In this document: one piece after another, positions 46,488 to 55,739 of the stretch
How positions within the stretch are numbered: position 1 is the stretch's first letter
Layout: every line of letters begins with the position of its first letter
DNA from: Raphanus sativus
Lineage: Eukaryota > Streptophyta > Magnoliopsida > Brassicales > Brassicaceae
DNA length: 64,000 nt
Assembly (NCBI RefSeq): GCF_000801105.2
Contig: NC_079512.1
Location: forward strand, 37,899,848 to 37,963,847
Direction: 5' to 3'
The notes under the pieces: model-generated
Seen by the model: only the letters and a program-made list of their open reading frames with translations
Told to the model about the DNA's origin: nothing
The model's database searches: none
Program-made: the position numbers and the translations under genes

Positions 46488-46489
46488 GC
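46446..46489 (+). repeat. retroposon micro-scar: 12-bp duplication around a 20-nt insert
   Basis: AATCCTATAGCT is exact at 46446-46457 and 46478-46489. The insert is TGTTTAGC plus twelve A residues, and it sits inside the decoy start copy upstream of F-box copy 1. Confidence 0.75.
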
Positions 46490-46563
46490 TCTGCCGCCTA
46501 AAATAAAACCCTAGAAGAAGACGAATCCTTAACAACAGTGAAACAGGAATCGTAAGAGCAAAC

Positions 46564-47693
46564 ATGACGAACAATCCTATAGCTCTGCCGCCTCATAAGA
46601 AAAAAAAGAAGACGAAGCCTCCATCGTTTTCATCAATTCCAGATGATGTCATCGTGAACGTCTTAGCTCGGATCTCCAGCTCTCACTACCGTTCCCTCTG
46701 CTTAGTCTCCAAGAACTTCAACTATGTTCTCTCTTCACCAGATATCCACGCTGCTCGATCCCTAATAGGTAACGCAGACCCTCGCCTCTACGTGCGCCTA
46801 TGGGTACCCACGTTCTCCTCCGGTCATCGTCATAGGTGGTTCAATCTCTGCTACCGTCAGGGTCAGTTAAGTTTAGTACAGGTAAGAGCAATCTCTTCCT
46901 CTTATTCACCCGACCGGCTAAACTCAACCACTGTAGCCGTACGTTCCGAAATCTACCAGATAGGAGGAAGCAACGAGGACAAGCGGACCAGAGCCGTTCG
47001 AGTTCTTGATTGTCGGAGCCACACGTGGCGTCATGCTCCCGACATGAAGGTGGCGAGGAAACACGCTAGGTCTTATTTTTTAGATGAGAAGATATATGTA
47101 ATAGGGGATGCACAAAACCAGAGGAAAGCATGAGTTGGGGTGAGGTTTTCGACCTAGACACTCAGACTTGGAAGCCGCCTAAGCCTCCTAGTCGTGATGA
47201 TTACGTCCATGTTGCAGTTTTTGGAGGAAGGCTATACGGTTTCACCATAAATAATAAGAAGTATGCATATGATCCTAAAGAAGAAAGATGGGTACATGAG
47301 GCAGGGTTTGTGAATCTAGAAGGCATAACTGGACCTTGGTGCGTTATAGGAAGTTTAATATTTGCTGAACATGAGCGCATGTACATTGGGTATGACACAA
47401 GGAATGGAAAGTGGTTACAGGTTCATGGCTTGGATGAGGTTTACACGAAACTCGCTAAAAATCACAGAACGATTCAGTTAGTTAACCATGGTGGGAAACT
47501 TGTAATTATATGGCATCAGTGGGATAAGTACCACAGCGACCACAAGGGTATTTGGTGTGCGGTGATAAGCTTGGAGGAGCGTTTGACTCCATTAGGTAAT
47601 ATGCTGTGGGGGAAGGTCGAACGGTGCAATGCTGTTTTGGATTTAGTCCACAAGTCATATACGCTCTCAAGCTGCATATCGGTTTTGGTCTGA
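46564..47693 (+). pseudogene. F-box/kelch gene copy 1 (frameshifted)
   Basis: The sequence is intronless. It starts MTNNPIALPPHKKKKKTKPP, with an F-box (FSSIPDDVIVNVLARISSSH...) at about residues 22-65 and kelch-type repeats after it. At about 47105 one base is missing in ATAGGGGATGC (copies 2, 3 and 5 read ATAGGAGGATGC or the like). The frame then runs into a stop after 189 codons, while the rest of the kelch domain continues in another frame from 47130 to the TGA at 47693. It belongs to the AT4G35120-type family, whose members serve as substrate adaptors in SCF ubiquitin ligases (family knowledge). A truncated F-box-only protein could still be produced. Confidence 0.88.
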
Positions 47694-47982
47694 AACTCAT
47701 AAGTTTGGTTTCACCATATTATATTTCTAATAAGATGTCATTATTCGCTTCAGTCTTTTCTTTCTTTTTTATGTTAAACTCCTTTGTAAGATGTTTTAAA
47801 ATTTATGTTTTTTTTCTCTGTTTTTGATCTATATGCAAGTCTGGAGGAGACAATACTATGAATTCTCTATGATTTATATTGTTGCAATGGTACTCCTCTT
47901 TTATGTTAGCTTCTTTTAACATAAACTGCTAAAACATATTTTTTTCCTTTTTAACATTTTCTGATAACATGCACTTAATTTA

Positions 47983-48263
47983 GAGCATGCCCATTAGAGG
48001 ATTTAGGAAAAAAGTTACGCTTTTCAAAAAAAAAAAGTATAATAATCAAAATACGGTGAACTCAAATCACAGAAGTTTGTTGTAGTAAACCCGAGTCTTC
48101 ACTGTTCCGTGGAATCCACGACACGTGACAATCCGCAATATGTTCGGTTATTAATATATATATATTTTTTTAATCAAAAAAAAATCAAATGAAATAAAAA
48201 ATTATAATAATAAAAAAAAATCATTGGAAGTCGGGAATTGAGGGAATGCTGATGGGCATGCTC
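47983..48263. mobile_element. Harbinger-like MITE, 281 bp
   Basis: Left end GAGCATGCCCATTAG, right end complementary (CTGATGGGCATGCTC). Flanks are TTA at 47980-47982 and CTA at 48264-48266, an imperfect 3-bp duplication. The equivalent spacers behind copies 2 and 3 and beside the PPR gene lack it, so they serve as empty sites. Confidence 0.8.
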
Positions 48264-48274
48264 CTAAGCCATTT

Positions 48275-48608
48275 TCACCAGTAATTTCCACACTAGCAAC
48301 AACCACTAGAGAAGTGATTGAAGATCTTTGAATCTCTCACAACGATCTCTCATCTCGTCGCTTTCGAAGCCTTCTCCAAGAACTGGTGACATCTGCAGAT
48401 TCTCATGTTGTTCCCCACCAAAACTGCTTTTTTCCTGTTTCTGTGGAGATCAATCCAAGAGACGTGGCGAGTCTTACGGAATGTCTTCTCTTTAATAGAG
48501 TCTCTGATCTCATCTTCGAAACACTTCTTCTTCCTCAACCATCCTCGAGACAATATCTAAGACTTCATAGATCTTGTTAGTCTCGACGTGGGATCTATCT
48601 CCGTTTGT
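48275..48608 (-). pseudogene. PPR DYW-tail relic 1
   Basis: Minus-strand homology to the last ~385 bases of the PPR gene (58829-59212): the CHxFLEKxSK and ...CEDEIRDSIKE-like stretches can be followed, with several indels. It breaks off at the same point (CTATCTCCGTTTGT) as the other relics. Confidence 0.85.
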
Positions 48609-48831
48609 TAATCTTCAAACCGGTGGTTCAAGTGAGTGTTTTTCAATATGCCAGTTTAGTATTTTAGTTTTAATACGTGGACTCTCTTTTAATTAAAGAA
48701 GGTTAAAGCCCTTTCTTTTTCAACAAGGAAAAGGTCAATATTTTCTCTAGGGTTCTTTAAACGACTTAAAGTTAAAACCCTAGTTGAAGACGAATCCTAC
48801 AAACACTGAAACAGAAACCCTAAGAGCAAAC

Positions 48832-49975
48832 ATGACGAATAATCCTATAGCTCCACAGCCTCGTAAGAAAAAAAAGAAGGCGAAGCCTCCATCGTTTTCA
48901 TCAATCCCAGATGATGTCATTGTGAACGTCTTAGCTCGGATCTCGAGTTCTCACTACCGTTCCCTCTCTTTAGTCTCCAAGAACTTCTACTCTCTTTTCT
49001 CTTCTCCAGATATCTACTTTGCTCGATCCCTTATCTGTAACACAGACCCACGCCTCTACGTGGGCCTATGGCTACCCAATCCCTCCAGCCATCATAGCTG
49101 GTTCACTCTCCGCTACCGTCAGGGTCAAAACAGTTTTATACCCTTTGAGTTAAGTTTAGTACCGGTAAAAGTGCTCTCTTCCTCGTATTCACCCGACCGG
49201 TTAAACTCAACCACTGTAGCCGTCCGTTCCGAAATCTACCAGATAGGAGGAAGCAACGAGGAGAAGCGGACCAAAGCTGTTAGAGTTCTTGATTGTCGAA
49301 GTCACACGTGGCGACGTGCTCCAGACATGAAGGTGGCTAGGAAAGGCGCAATGTCTTATTTTTTAGATGACAAGATATATGTAATAGGAGGATGCACAAG
49401 AACAGAGGAAACCATGAGTTGGGGTGAGGTTTTCGACCTGAAAACTCAGACTTGGAAGCCACTGCCTAAGCCTCCTAGTGATGATGACGTCCATTCGTAT
49501 CACAATGGTGTAGTTTATGGAGGAAAGCTTTACGTTTTCACGATGAACAACAACGAAGTATGCATATGATCCTGAAGAAGAAAGATGGGTGCAAGAGGCG
49601 GGGGTTGTGGGTCTAGGACGTATAACTGGACCTTGGTGCGTTATAGGAAGTGTAATATTTGCTGAACATGACCGTATACTCAAGTGGTGTAACCCAAGGA
49701 ACGGAATGTGGTCAGTGGTTCATGGTTTATATTGGATAGATGTGTACGCGAAACGTGCTAACGAATACAGAACGATTGAGTTAGTTAACCATGGTGGGAA
49801 ACTGGTAATAATATGGGATGAGTGGAACAGGGAGCACAAGAGTATATGGTGTGCGGTGATTAGCTTTGAGAAACGTTTGACTGATATGTGGGGGAAGGTC
49901 GAACGGTGCAATGTTGTTTTGGATTCAGTCCACAAGTCATATAAGCTCTCAAGCTGCCTATCGGTTTTGGTCTGA
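48832..49975 (+). pseudogene. F-box/kelch gene copy 2 (frameshifted)
   Basis: Starts at the ATG at 48832 (MTNNPIAPQPRKKKKKAKPP). An in-frame TTG further upstream is not a start. The F-box and first kelch repeats are intact (YQIGGSNEEKRTKAVRVLDC, then YVIGGCTRTEE). Near 49552-49556 one extra base in AACAACAACGAAGTATGC shifts the frame, and it stops at 49569 after 245 residues. The remaining kelch region is open in another frame to the TGA at 49975. The lesion differs from that of copies 1 and 5, so it is independent. The N-terminal two-thirds could still be expressed. Confidence 0.88.
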
Positions 49976-50268
49976 AACTCATATTATATTTGATTTCAAC
50001 ATATTTATATTTCTAATCAGATGATATTATTCACTTCAGTCTTTTTTTTATGTTAAACTCTTTTGTAAGATGTTTTAAATTTATGTTTTTTTCTGTGTTT
50101 GATCTATATGCAAGTCTCGTGGATACAAAATACTATGAAATGTCAATGATTAATATTGTTGTAATGGTATTGTCCCTCTTTCATGTTATCTTCTTTCAAA
50201 CATATGAACTGCCAAAACAGTTTTTTTTTTTTATAACATTTTCTGATAACTAGCACCTAACTTATAGC

Positions 50269-50590
50269 CATTAGAGAGAACCGATGAAAGATCTTTGAAT
50301 CTCCCACAACGATCTCTCTTTCTCGTCACTTTCGGAGCCTATTTTCCAAGAACTCGTGACATCCTCTGAAGATTCTCGTGTTGTTCCTCACCAAAACTGC
50401 TCTTCATGTTTCCGTTGAGATCAGTCCAAGACACGTGGCGAGTCTTACCGAATGTCTTCTTGGTGAACTGCCTCTTTTCTTCAATAGAGTCTCTGGTCTC
50501 ATCTTCTAAACACAGTAAACATAACTGTCTTCTTCTTCCTCAACCATCCTCGAGACAATATCTAAGACTTCATTGATCTTGTTAGTCTCC
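50269..50590 (-). pseudogene. PPR DYW-tail relic 2
   Basis: Minus-strand match to the PPR gene's 3' end, lacking the terminal codons. It ends earlier (at GTTAGTCTCC) than the other relics, where it is replaced by unrelated sequence. Confidence 0.8.
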
Positions 50591-50712
50591 CTTTATCTAA
50601 TGTATTAGCTGTTGTTAAAAAAAAACGGTGGTTCAAGTGATTGTTTTTCAATATGCCAGTTTAGTATTTTACTTTTATTACGGGGACTTGCTTTTAAATA
50701 AAGAAGGTAAAT

Positions 50713-50935
50713 AACCATGCATTCGGGTGGTACATGGCCTCCAGCAATGACCTCAAAAATCGCAGATTTGAATCAGTTACCCTCAGATTACTCTAGCGTG
50801 TGGCGATGCAAAGTGAATATCTCCTTTTGCGACCAACCGTGTCTGAGTGTCTAACTGGGTCAGTGATCAGACACACGAGGATTAGTCGGTTGGGTCTAGG
50901 CCCAGTTAATATCCCAGATCATCAAAAAAAAAAAA
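50713..50935 (+). mobile_element. SINE-like retroposon, 223 bp
   Basis: The element has A-box-like (GGGTGGTACATGGC) and B-box-like (GCAGATTTGAATC) motifs near its 5' end. It ends in an A-run and is flanked by AAGGTAAAT at 50704-50712 and 50936-50944. The leader of the other F-box copies is uninterrupted here, which confirms an insertion. It lies 126 bases upstream of the copy 3 start codon. Confidence 0.75.
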
Positions 50936-51060
50936 AAGGTAAATCCCTTTCTTTTTCAACAAGGAAAAGGTCAATCTTTTCTCTAGTGTGCTTTTAACGA
51001 CTTAAAACCCTAGTAGACGACGAATCCTACAGCAGTGAAACAGGAATCCTAAGAGCATAC

Positions 51061-52203
51061 ATGACGAATAATCCTACAGCTCCGCCGTCTCGTAAGAAAA
51101 AGAACAAGACGAATCCTCCACCATCACCTCCATCGTTTTCATCAATTCCAGATGATGTCATTGTGAATATCTTAGCTCGGTTCTCGAAATCTCACTACCC
51201 TTCCCTCTGTTTAGTCTCCAAGAACTTCTACTCTATTCTCTCTTCTCCAGATATCTACTTTGCTCGATCCCTAATCGGTAACACAGACGCTCGCCTATAC
51301 GTGTGCCTATGGCTACCCGATCCCTCCTCCGGGCCTCATAATAGCTGGTTCACTCTCGGATACCCTCAGGGTCAGTTAAGTTTAGTACCGGTAAAAGTGC
51401 TCTCTTCCTCGTATTCACCGGCCGACCGGTTAAACTCAACCACTGTAGCCGTACATTCCGAAATCTACCATATTGGCGGAAGCAAGGACAAGCGGACCAG
51501 AGCGGTTAGAGTTCTTGATTGTCGGAGCCACACGTGGCGTCGTGCTCCCCACTTGAAGGTGGCAAGGAAACGCGCAAGGTCTTATTTGTTAGATGACAAG
51601 ATATATGTACTAGGAGGGTGCACAGAAACAGAGGAAACAATTGGTTGGGGTGAGGTTTTCGACCTAAAGACTCAGACTTGGAAGCCGTTGCCTAAGCCTC
51701 CTAGTCATGATGATTACGTCAATGGTGCAGTTTTTGGAGGAAGGCTATACGTTTTCACCATAGATAACAGTAAGAAGTATGCATATGATCCTAAAGAAGA
51801 AAGATGGGTACATGAGGCGGGGTTTGTGGGTCTAGGACGTATAAATAGACCTTGGTGCGTTAGAGGAAGTGTAATATTTGCTGAACTTGGCGGGAAGTAC
51901 ATGTGGTATGACCCAAGGTATGGAATGTGGTCACTGATTCAGGGTTTGAACCATGTGTACGAGAGACGTTGTTCGAATTACAGAACGATTCAGTTAGTTA
52001 ACCATGGTGGGAAACTGTTAATTATATGGGATGAGTGGCATAGGCGTCAGAGGGAACACAAGCGTGTTTGGTGTGCGGTGGTTAGCTTTGAGAAACCTTT
52101 GAATTCAAGTAATATGTGGGGGATGGTCGAACGGTGCAATGTTGTTTTGGGTTCAGTCCACAAGTCATATAAGCTGTCAAGCTGCCTGTCGGTTTTGGTC
52201 TAA
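51061..52203 (+). CDS. F-box/kelch protein copy 3 (intact)
   Basis: 380 aa, no intron. The N-terminus has a Lys/Pro-rich stretch (RKKKNKTNPPPSPPS), then an F-box (FSSIPDDVIVNILARFSKSH...LVSKNFYSI) at about 27-70, which would bind SKP1/ASK. Kelch-type units include YHIGGS...AVRVLDCRSHTWRRAP (about 137-168) and IYVLGGC...VFDLKTQTWKPLP, expected to build a beta-propeller for substrate binding. The protein has the length of the family (about 380-390 aa), and I see no catalytic residues. The tandem copies suggest fast birth-and-death evolution. Target proteins are unknown. Confidence 0.93.
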   Translation: MTNNPTAPPSRKKKNKTNPPPSPPSFSSIPDDVIVNILARFSKSHYPSLCLVSKNFYSILSSPDIYFARSLIGNTDARLYVCLWLPDPSSGPHNSWFTLGYPQGQLSLVPVKVLSSSYSPADRLNSTTVAVHSEIYHIGGSKDKRTRAVRVLDCRSHTWRRAPHLKVARKRARSYLLDDKIYVLGGCTETEETIGWGEVFDLKTQTWKPLPKPPSHDDYVNGAVFGGRLYVFTIDNSKKYAYDPKEERWVHEAGFVGLGRINRPWCVRGSVIFAELGGKYMWYDPRYGMWSLIQGLNHVYERRCSNYRTIQLVNHGGKLLIIWDEWHRRQREHKRVWCAVVSFEKPLNSSNMWGMVERCNVVLGSVHKSYKLSSCLSVLV

Positions 52204-53023
52204 AACTCAATGCTATATTTTTTTTCTTTAGAAACTGAACTCATATTATATATTGCTTTCAACATATTATATTCCTAATAAGATGCGATTATAATTCTAA
52301 TAATATTGTTGCAACTGGTTTTGCATTGTTTGTATGTTATCTTCTTTTAACATATGAACTGCCAAAACATTTTTTTCTTCTTTTTTACATTTTCGGATAA
52401 CATACACCTAAGTTCCTAACTTAGCCACAACCAGGGTTTTTTTCAGCAGTAACACGAGCAACAACCGTTAAGAGAAGTGATGAAAAATCTTTGAATCTCC
52501 CGTAACGATCTTTCTTCTCGTACTTTCGAAGCCTTCTCCAAGAACTAGTGACATCTTCTGCAGATTCTCCTGTTGTTCCTCACTAAAACTGCTCTTCCTG
52601 TTTCCGTGGAGATCAATCCAAGACACGTGGCGAGTCTTACCTAATGTCTTCCACGTGAATTGCTTTTATTCTTTAGTAGAGTCTCTGGTCTCATCTTCGA
52701 AACACAGTGAACACAGCTGTCTTCTTCTTCCTCAACCATCCTCGACACAATATCTAAGACTTCATTAGATCTTGTTAATCTCCACGTGGGGATCTATCTC
52801 CTTTTGTTAATCTTCAAACCGGTGGTTCAAGTGAATGTTTCTCAATATGCCAGTTTAGTATTTTTACTTTTAATACGGGGACTTGCTTTTAAATAAAAGA
52901 AGGTTAAAGTCCTTTCTTTTTCAACAAGGAAAAAAAGTCAATCTTTTCTCTAGGGTTTCTTTTAACGACTTAAAAGCCCTAACGAATCCTTACTTGAGTG
53001 AAACAGAAATCCAAAGAGGAGAC
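52204..53023. other. spacer between F-box copies 3 and 4
   Basis: Copy 3 3' UTR, PPR-tail relic 3 (52443-52808) and the leader of copy 4 (from about 52809). Confidence 0.6.
52443..52808 (-). pseudogene. PPR DYW-tail relic 3
   Basis: Minus-strand match to PPR 58829-59212, with indels at the end codons. It runs to the same breakpoint (CTATCTCCTTTTGTT). Confidence 0.85.
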
Positions 53024-54175
53024 ATGAAGAATAATCCTATAGCTCCTCTACCACGCAAGAAAAAGAAGAAGAAGACGAGTCCTCTTCCATCGTTTTCATC
53101 AATCCCAGATGATGTCATAGTGAACGTCTTCGCTCGGCTCTCGAAATCTCACTACAGTTCCCTCTGCTTAGTCTCCAAGAACTTCTACTCTCTCCTCTCT
53201 TCTCCAGATATCTACTTTGCTCGATCCCTTGTCGGTAACACAGACTGCGCTCGCCTCTACGTGCGCCTATGGCTACCCAATCCCTCCTCCATCAGTCATC
53301 ATCACCATAGCTGGTTCAATCTCGGCTACCGTCAGGGTCGGTTAAGTTTAGTACCGGTAAAAGCACTCTCTTCCTCTGGTTCACCCGACCGGTTAAACTC
53401 AGCCACTGTAGCCGTCGGTTCCGAAATCTACGAGATAGGAGGGAGCAACGAGGAGCAGCGGACCAGAGCCGTTAGAGTTCTTGATTGTCGGAGTCACACG
53501 TGGCGTCGTGCTCCAGACATGAAGGTGGCAAGGAAACACGCAAAGTCTTATTTGTTGGATGACAAGATATATGTAATAAGGGGATGCACAAGAACAGAGG
53601 TAACCATGACTTGGGGTGAGGTTTTCGACCTGAAGACTCAGACTTGGAAGACGTTGCCTAAGCCTCCTCCTAGTGGTGATGACGTCAATTCGGTTTACCA
53701 CGGTGTAGTTTTTGGAGGAAGGCTATACGGTTTCACTGTGAACAACAAGAACTATGCATACGATCCTAAAGAAGAAAGATGGGTACGAGAGGCGGGGTTT
53801 GTCGGTCTAGGGCGTATATCTGGACCTTGGTGCGTTATAGGAAATGTAATATTTGCTGAACATGGCCGTATGCTCAAGTGGTGTGACCCAAGAAATGGAA
53901 AGTGGTCAGTGGTTCATGGTTTGAGTTTGATACCTGTGTTCACGAAACATTACAGAAGGACTCAGTTAGTTAACCATGGTGGGAAACTGGTAATAATATG
54001 GGAGGAGTGGAATGGGGATCAGAGGGACAGGAGTGTTTGGTGTGCGGTGATTAGCTTTGAGAAACGTTTGACTCCATCAAGTACTATGTGGGGGAAGGTC
54101 GAAGAGTTCAATGTTGTTTTGGATTCAGTCCCCAAGTCATTTAAGCTCTCAAGCTGCCTATCGCTTTTGGTCTGA
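53024..54175 (+). CDS. F-box/kelch protein copy 4 (intact)
   Basis: The ATG at 53024 (MKNNPIAPLPRKKKKKKTSP) gives 383 aa. A longer frame from a TTG at 52883 lies in the leader and is not used. The F-box (SSIPDDVIVNVFARLSKSHY) is followed by kelch repeats (YEIGGSNEEQRTRAVRVLDC, then YVIRGCTRTEVTMTWGEVF). The second kelch core reads VIRGC where the other copies have VIGGC, a change at a structural glycine. It is closest to copy 5, with the same MKNNPIAPLP start and HHHHSWFNLGYRQ loop. Confidence 0.92.
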   Translation: MKNNPIAPLPRKKKKKKTSPLPSFSSIPDDVIVNVFARLSKSHYSSLCLVSKNFYSLLSSPDIYFARSLVGNTDCARLYVRLWLPNPSSISHHHHSWFNLGYRQGRLSLVPVKALSSSGSPDRLNSATVAVGSEIYEIGGSNEEQRTRAVRVLDCRSHTWRRAPDMKVARKHAKSYLLDDKIYVIRGCTRTEVTMTWGEVFDLKTQTWKTLPKPPPSGDDVNSVYHGVVFGGRLYGFTVNNKNYAYDPKEERWVREAGFVGLGRISGPWCVIGNVIFAEHGRMLKWCDPRNGKWSVVHGLSLIPVFTKHYRRTQLVNHGGKLVIIWEEWNGDQRDRSVWCAVISFEKRLTPSSTMWGKVEEFNVVLDSVPKSFKLSSCLSLLV

Positions 54176-54330
54176 AACATATTTATATTTCTTATAAGAT
54201 GATATTATTCGCTTTAGTCTAAAATCTTATTGGTGTTGCATTGTTTGTATGTTATCTTGTTTTAACATATGATGAATTGCCAAAACATATTTTCTTATTT
54301 CTGTATTTTCCGATAACAGCCCGGGGTTTT

Positions 54331-54712
54331 TCACCAGTATTTCCACACGAGCAACAACCGTTAGAGAAGTGATGAAAAATCTTTGAATCTCCCATAACGA
54401 TCTCTCTTCTCGTCACTTTCGAAGCCTTCTCCAAGAACTCATGACATCTTCTGCAGATTCTCGTGTTATTCCTTACCAAAACTGCTTTTCCTGTTTCCGT
54501 GGAGATCAATCTAAGACACGTGGCGAATCTTACCGAATGTCTTCTTGGTGAACTGTCTCTTTTCTTCAATATTGTCTCTGGTCTCATCTTCGAAACACAG
54601 TGAACATACCTGTCTTCTTATTCTTCTTCTTCTTCTTCATCAACCATCCTCAAGACAATATCGAAGACTTCATAGACCTTGTTAGTCTCCAAGTGGATCT
54701 ATCTCCGTTTGT
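54331..54712 (-). pseudogene. PPR DYW-tail relic 4
   Basis: The best-preserved relic, encoding MRPETILKK...HSVRFATCLRLISTETGK...ICRRCHEFLEKASKVTRREI. A one-base loss (CCAGTATTTCC where the gene has CCAGTAGTTTCC) shifts the last codons, so the terminal GNYW is lost. It ends at CTATCTCCGTTTGT. Confidence 0.88.
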
Positions 54713-55176
54713 TAATCTGTTAGTGCAGATGAGGCCACGAAAAATATAGTACAGAAAATAAAGACCCATCAAATTTGTTAACGGAGTTCTTTTCATATGT
54801 CTCAGACCTCATCTAAATTTCTTTGACTTATAACAAGGGGCAACATAAAATTATTATTATATAGTACAACAAACACAATAATATTCATCACTCTTTTCTA
54901 AATAAACAATCTACAAAAATTAGGAATCGAGCACATATGCATGGATAACCATTAGCTCACCGGAGTATACTTATCTTTTACAGCTGTAATCTTTATAATC
55001 TACCAATAAAATCTTTTATGCTAAAGTCTCCCTAAATCTAAACTTTAATCTTCTATCTCTTCAAAAATATTTCACCAAGTACGTCAGCACCCATTGCACA
55101 CCAGTGATTCCAAACTTGATCACTCATACACACACAAAACTACCCACAAGTTTCACACAATGGCTGATTCCACCAC

Positions 55177-55434
55177 CATGGGCGGAGGTAGTGTATGGGA
55201 AGTGGAGTCAGCTGACCCCACTACTTTTTAAAATATATTTGTTTTTATCTAGGAAAAAAATTATTGACCCCAATAAAATATAATATCTGACCCCATAAAA
55301 AATACAACTCCAGTAGAATTATTACAACACACTAGAAAATAAAGCTAAACTTTATAGTTTTTAATGGTTTATAAATTATGTTATTGAAAAAAAAAAATTG
55401 ACCCCGGTATAAAAAATTTCTGCCTCCGCCAGTG
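55177..55434. mobile_element. hAT-like MITE, 258 bp
   Basis: Ends CATGGGCGGAGG and CCTCCGCCAGTG, with flanks TCCACCAC (55169-55176) and TCGACCAC (55435-55442) that agree at 7 of 8 bases. Termini resemble the element at 11416. It lies within a coding-like stretch beginning ATGGCTGATTCCACC at 55160. Confidence 0.82.
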
Positions 55435-55739
55435 TCGACCACCAAAGCGCCAACACCAACGCCACCAAAGTAAAAAGTCAATATCAAACTCCATCAGAAA
55501 CTACTAATATAGATCACCTCAACATACTGCATCTTCATAATCTTCAAACCGGTAGTTCAAGTGAATGTTTCTCAATATGCCAATTTAGTATTTTTTACTT
55601 TTAATACGGGGACTTGCTTTTAAACAAAGAAGGTTAAAGCCCTTTCTTTTTCAACAAGGAAAAAAGGTCAATCTTTTCTCTAGGGTTTCTAGCCCTAACG
55701 AATCCTTACTTCAGTGGAACAGAAATCCTAAGAGGAGAC

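Larger units (their letters stand above)
47694..48831. other. spacer between F-box copies 1 and 2
   Basis: This spacer consists of the copy 1 3' UTR, a Harbinger-like MITE (47983-48263), PPR-tail relic 1 (48275-48608) and the leader of copy 2 (from about 48609), which has a recognisable CTTCAAACCGGTGGTTCAAG start. Confidence 0.6.
49976..51060. other. spacer between F-box copies 2 and 3
   Basis: Copy 2 3' UTR, PPR-tail relic 2 (50269-50590), a shortened leader and a SINE-like insertion (50713-50935). Confidence 0.55.
54176..55739. other. spacer between F-box copies 4 and 5, with an ~820-bp foreign insert
   Basis: Copy 4 3' UTR and PPR-tail relic 4 (54331-54712) are followed by sequence unrelated to the other spacers (54716 to about 55537). 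The copy 5 leader resumes at CTTCAAACCGGTAGTTCAAG. The insert contains a hAT MITE (55177-55434) sitting in a short coding-like stretch. No termini of the larger insert were recognised. Confidence 0.55.
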
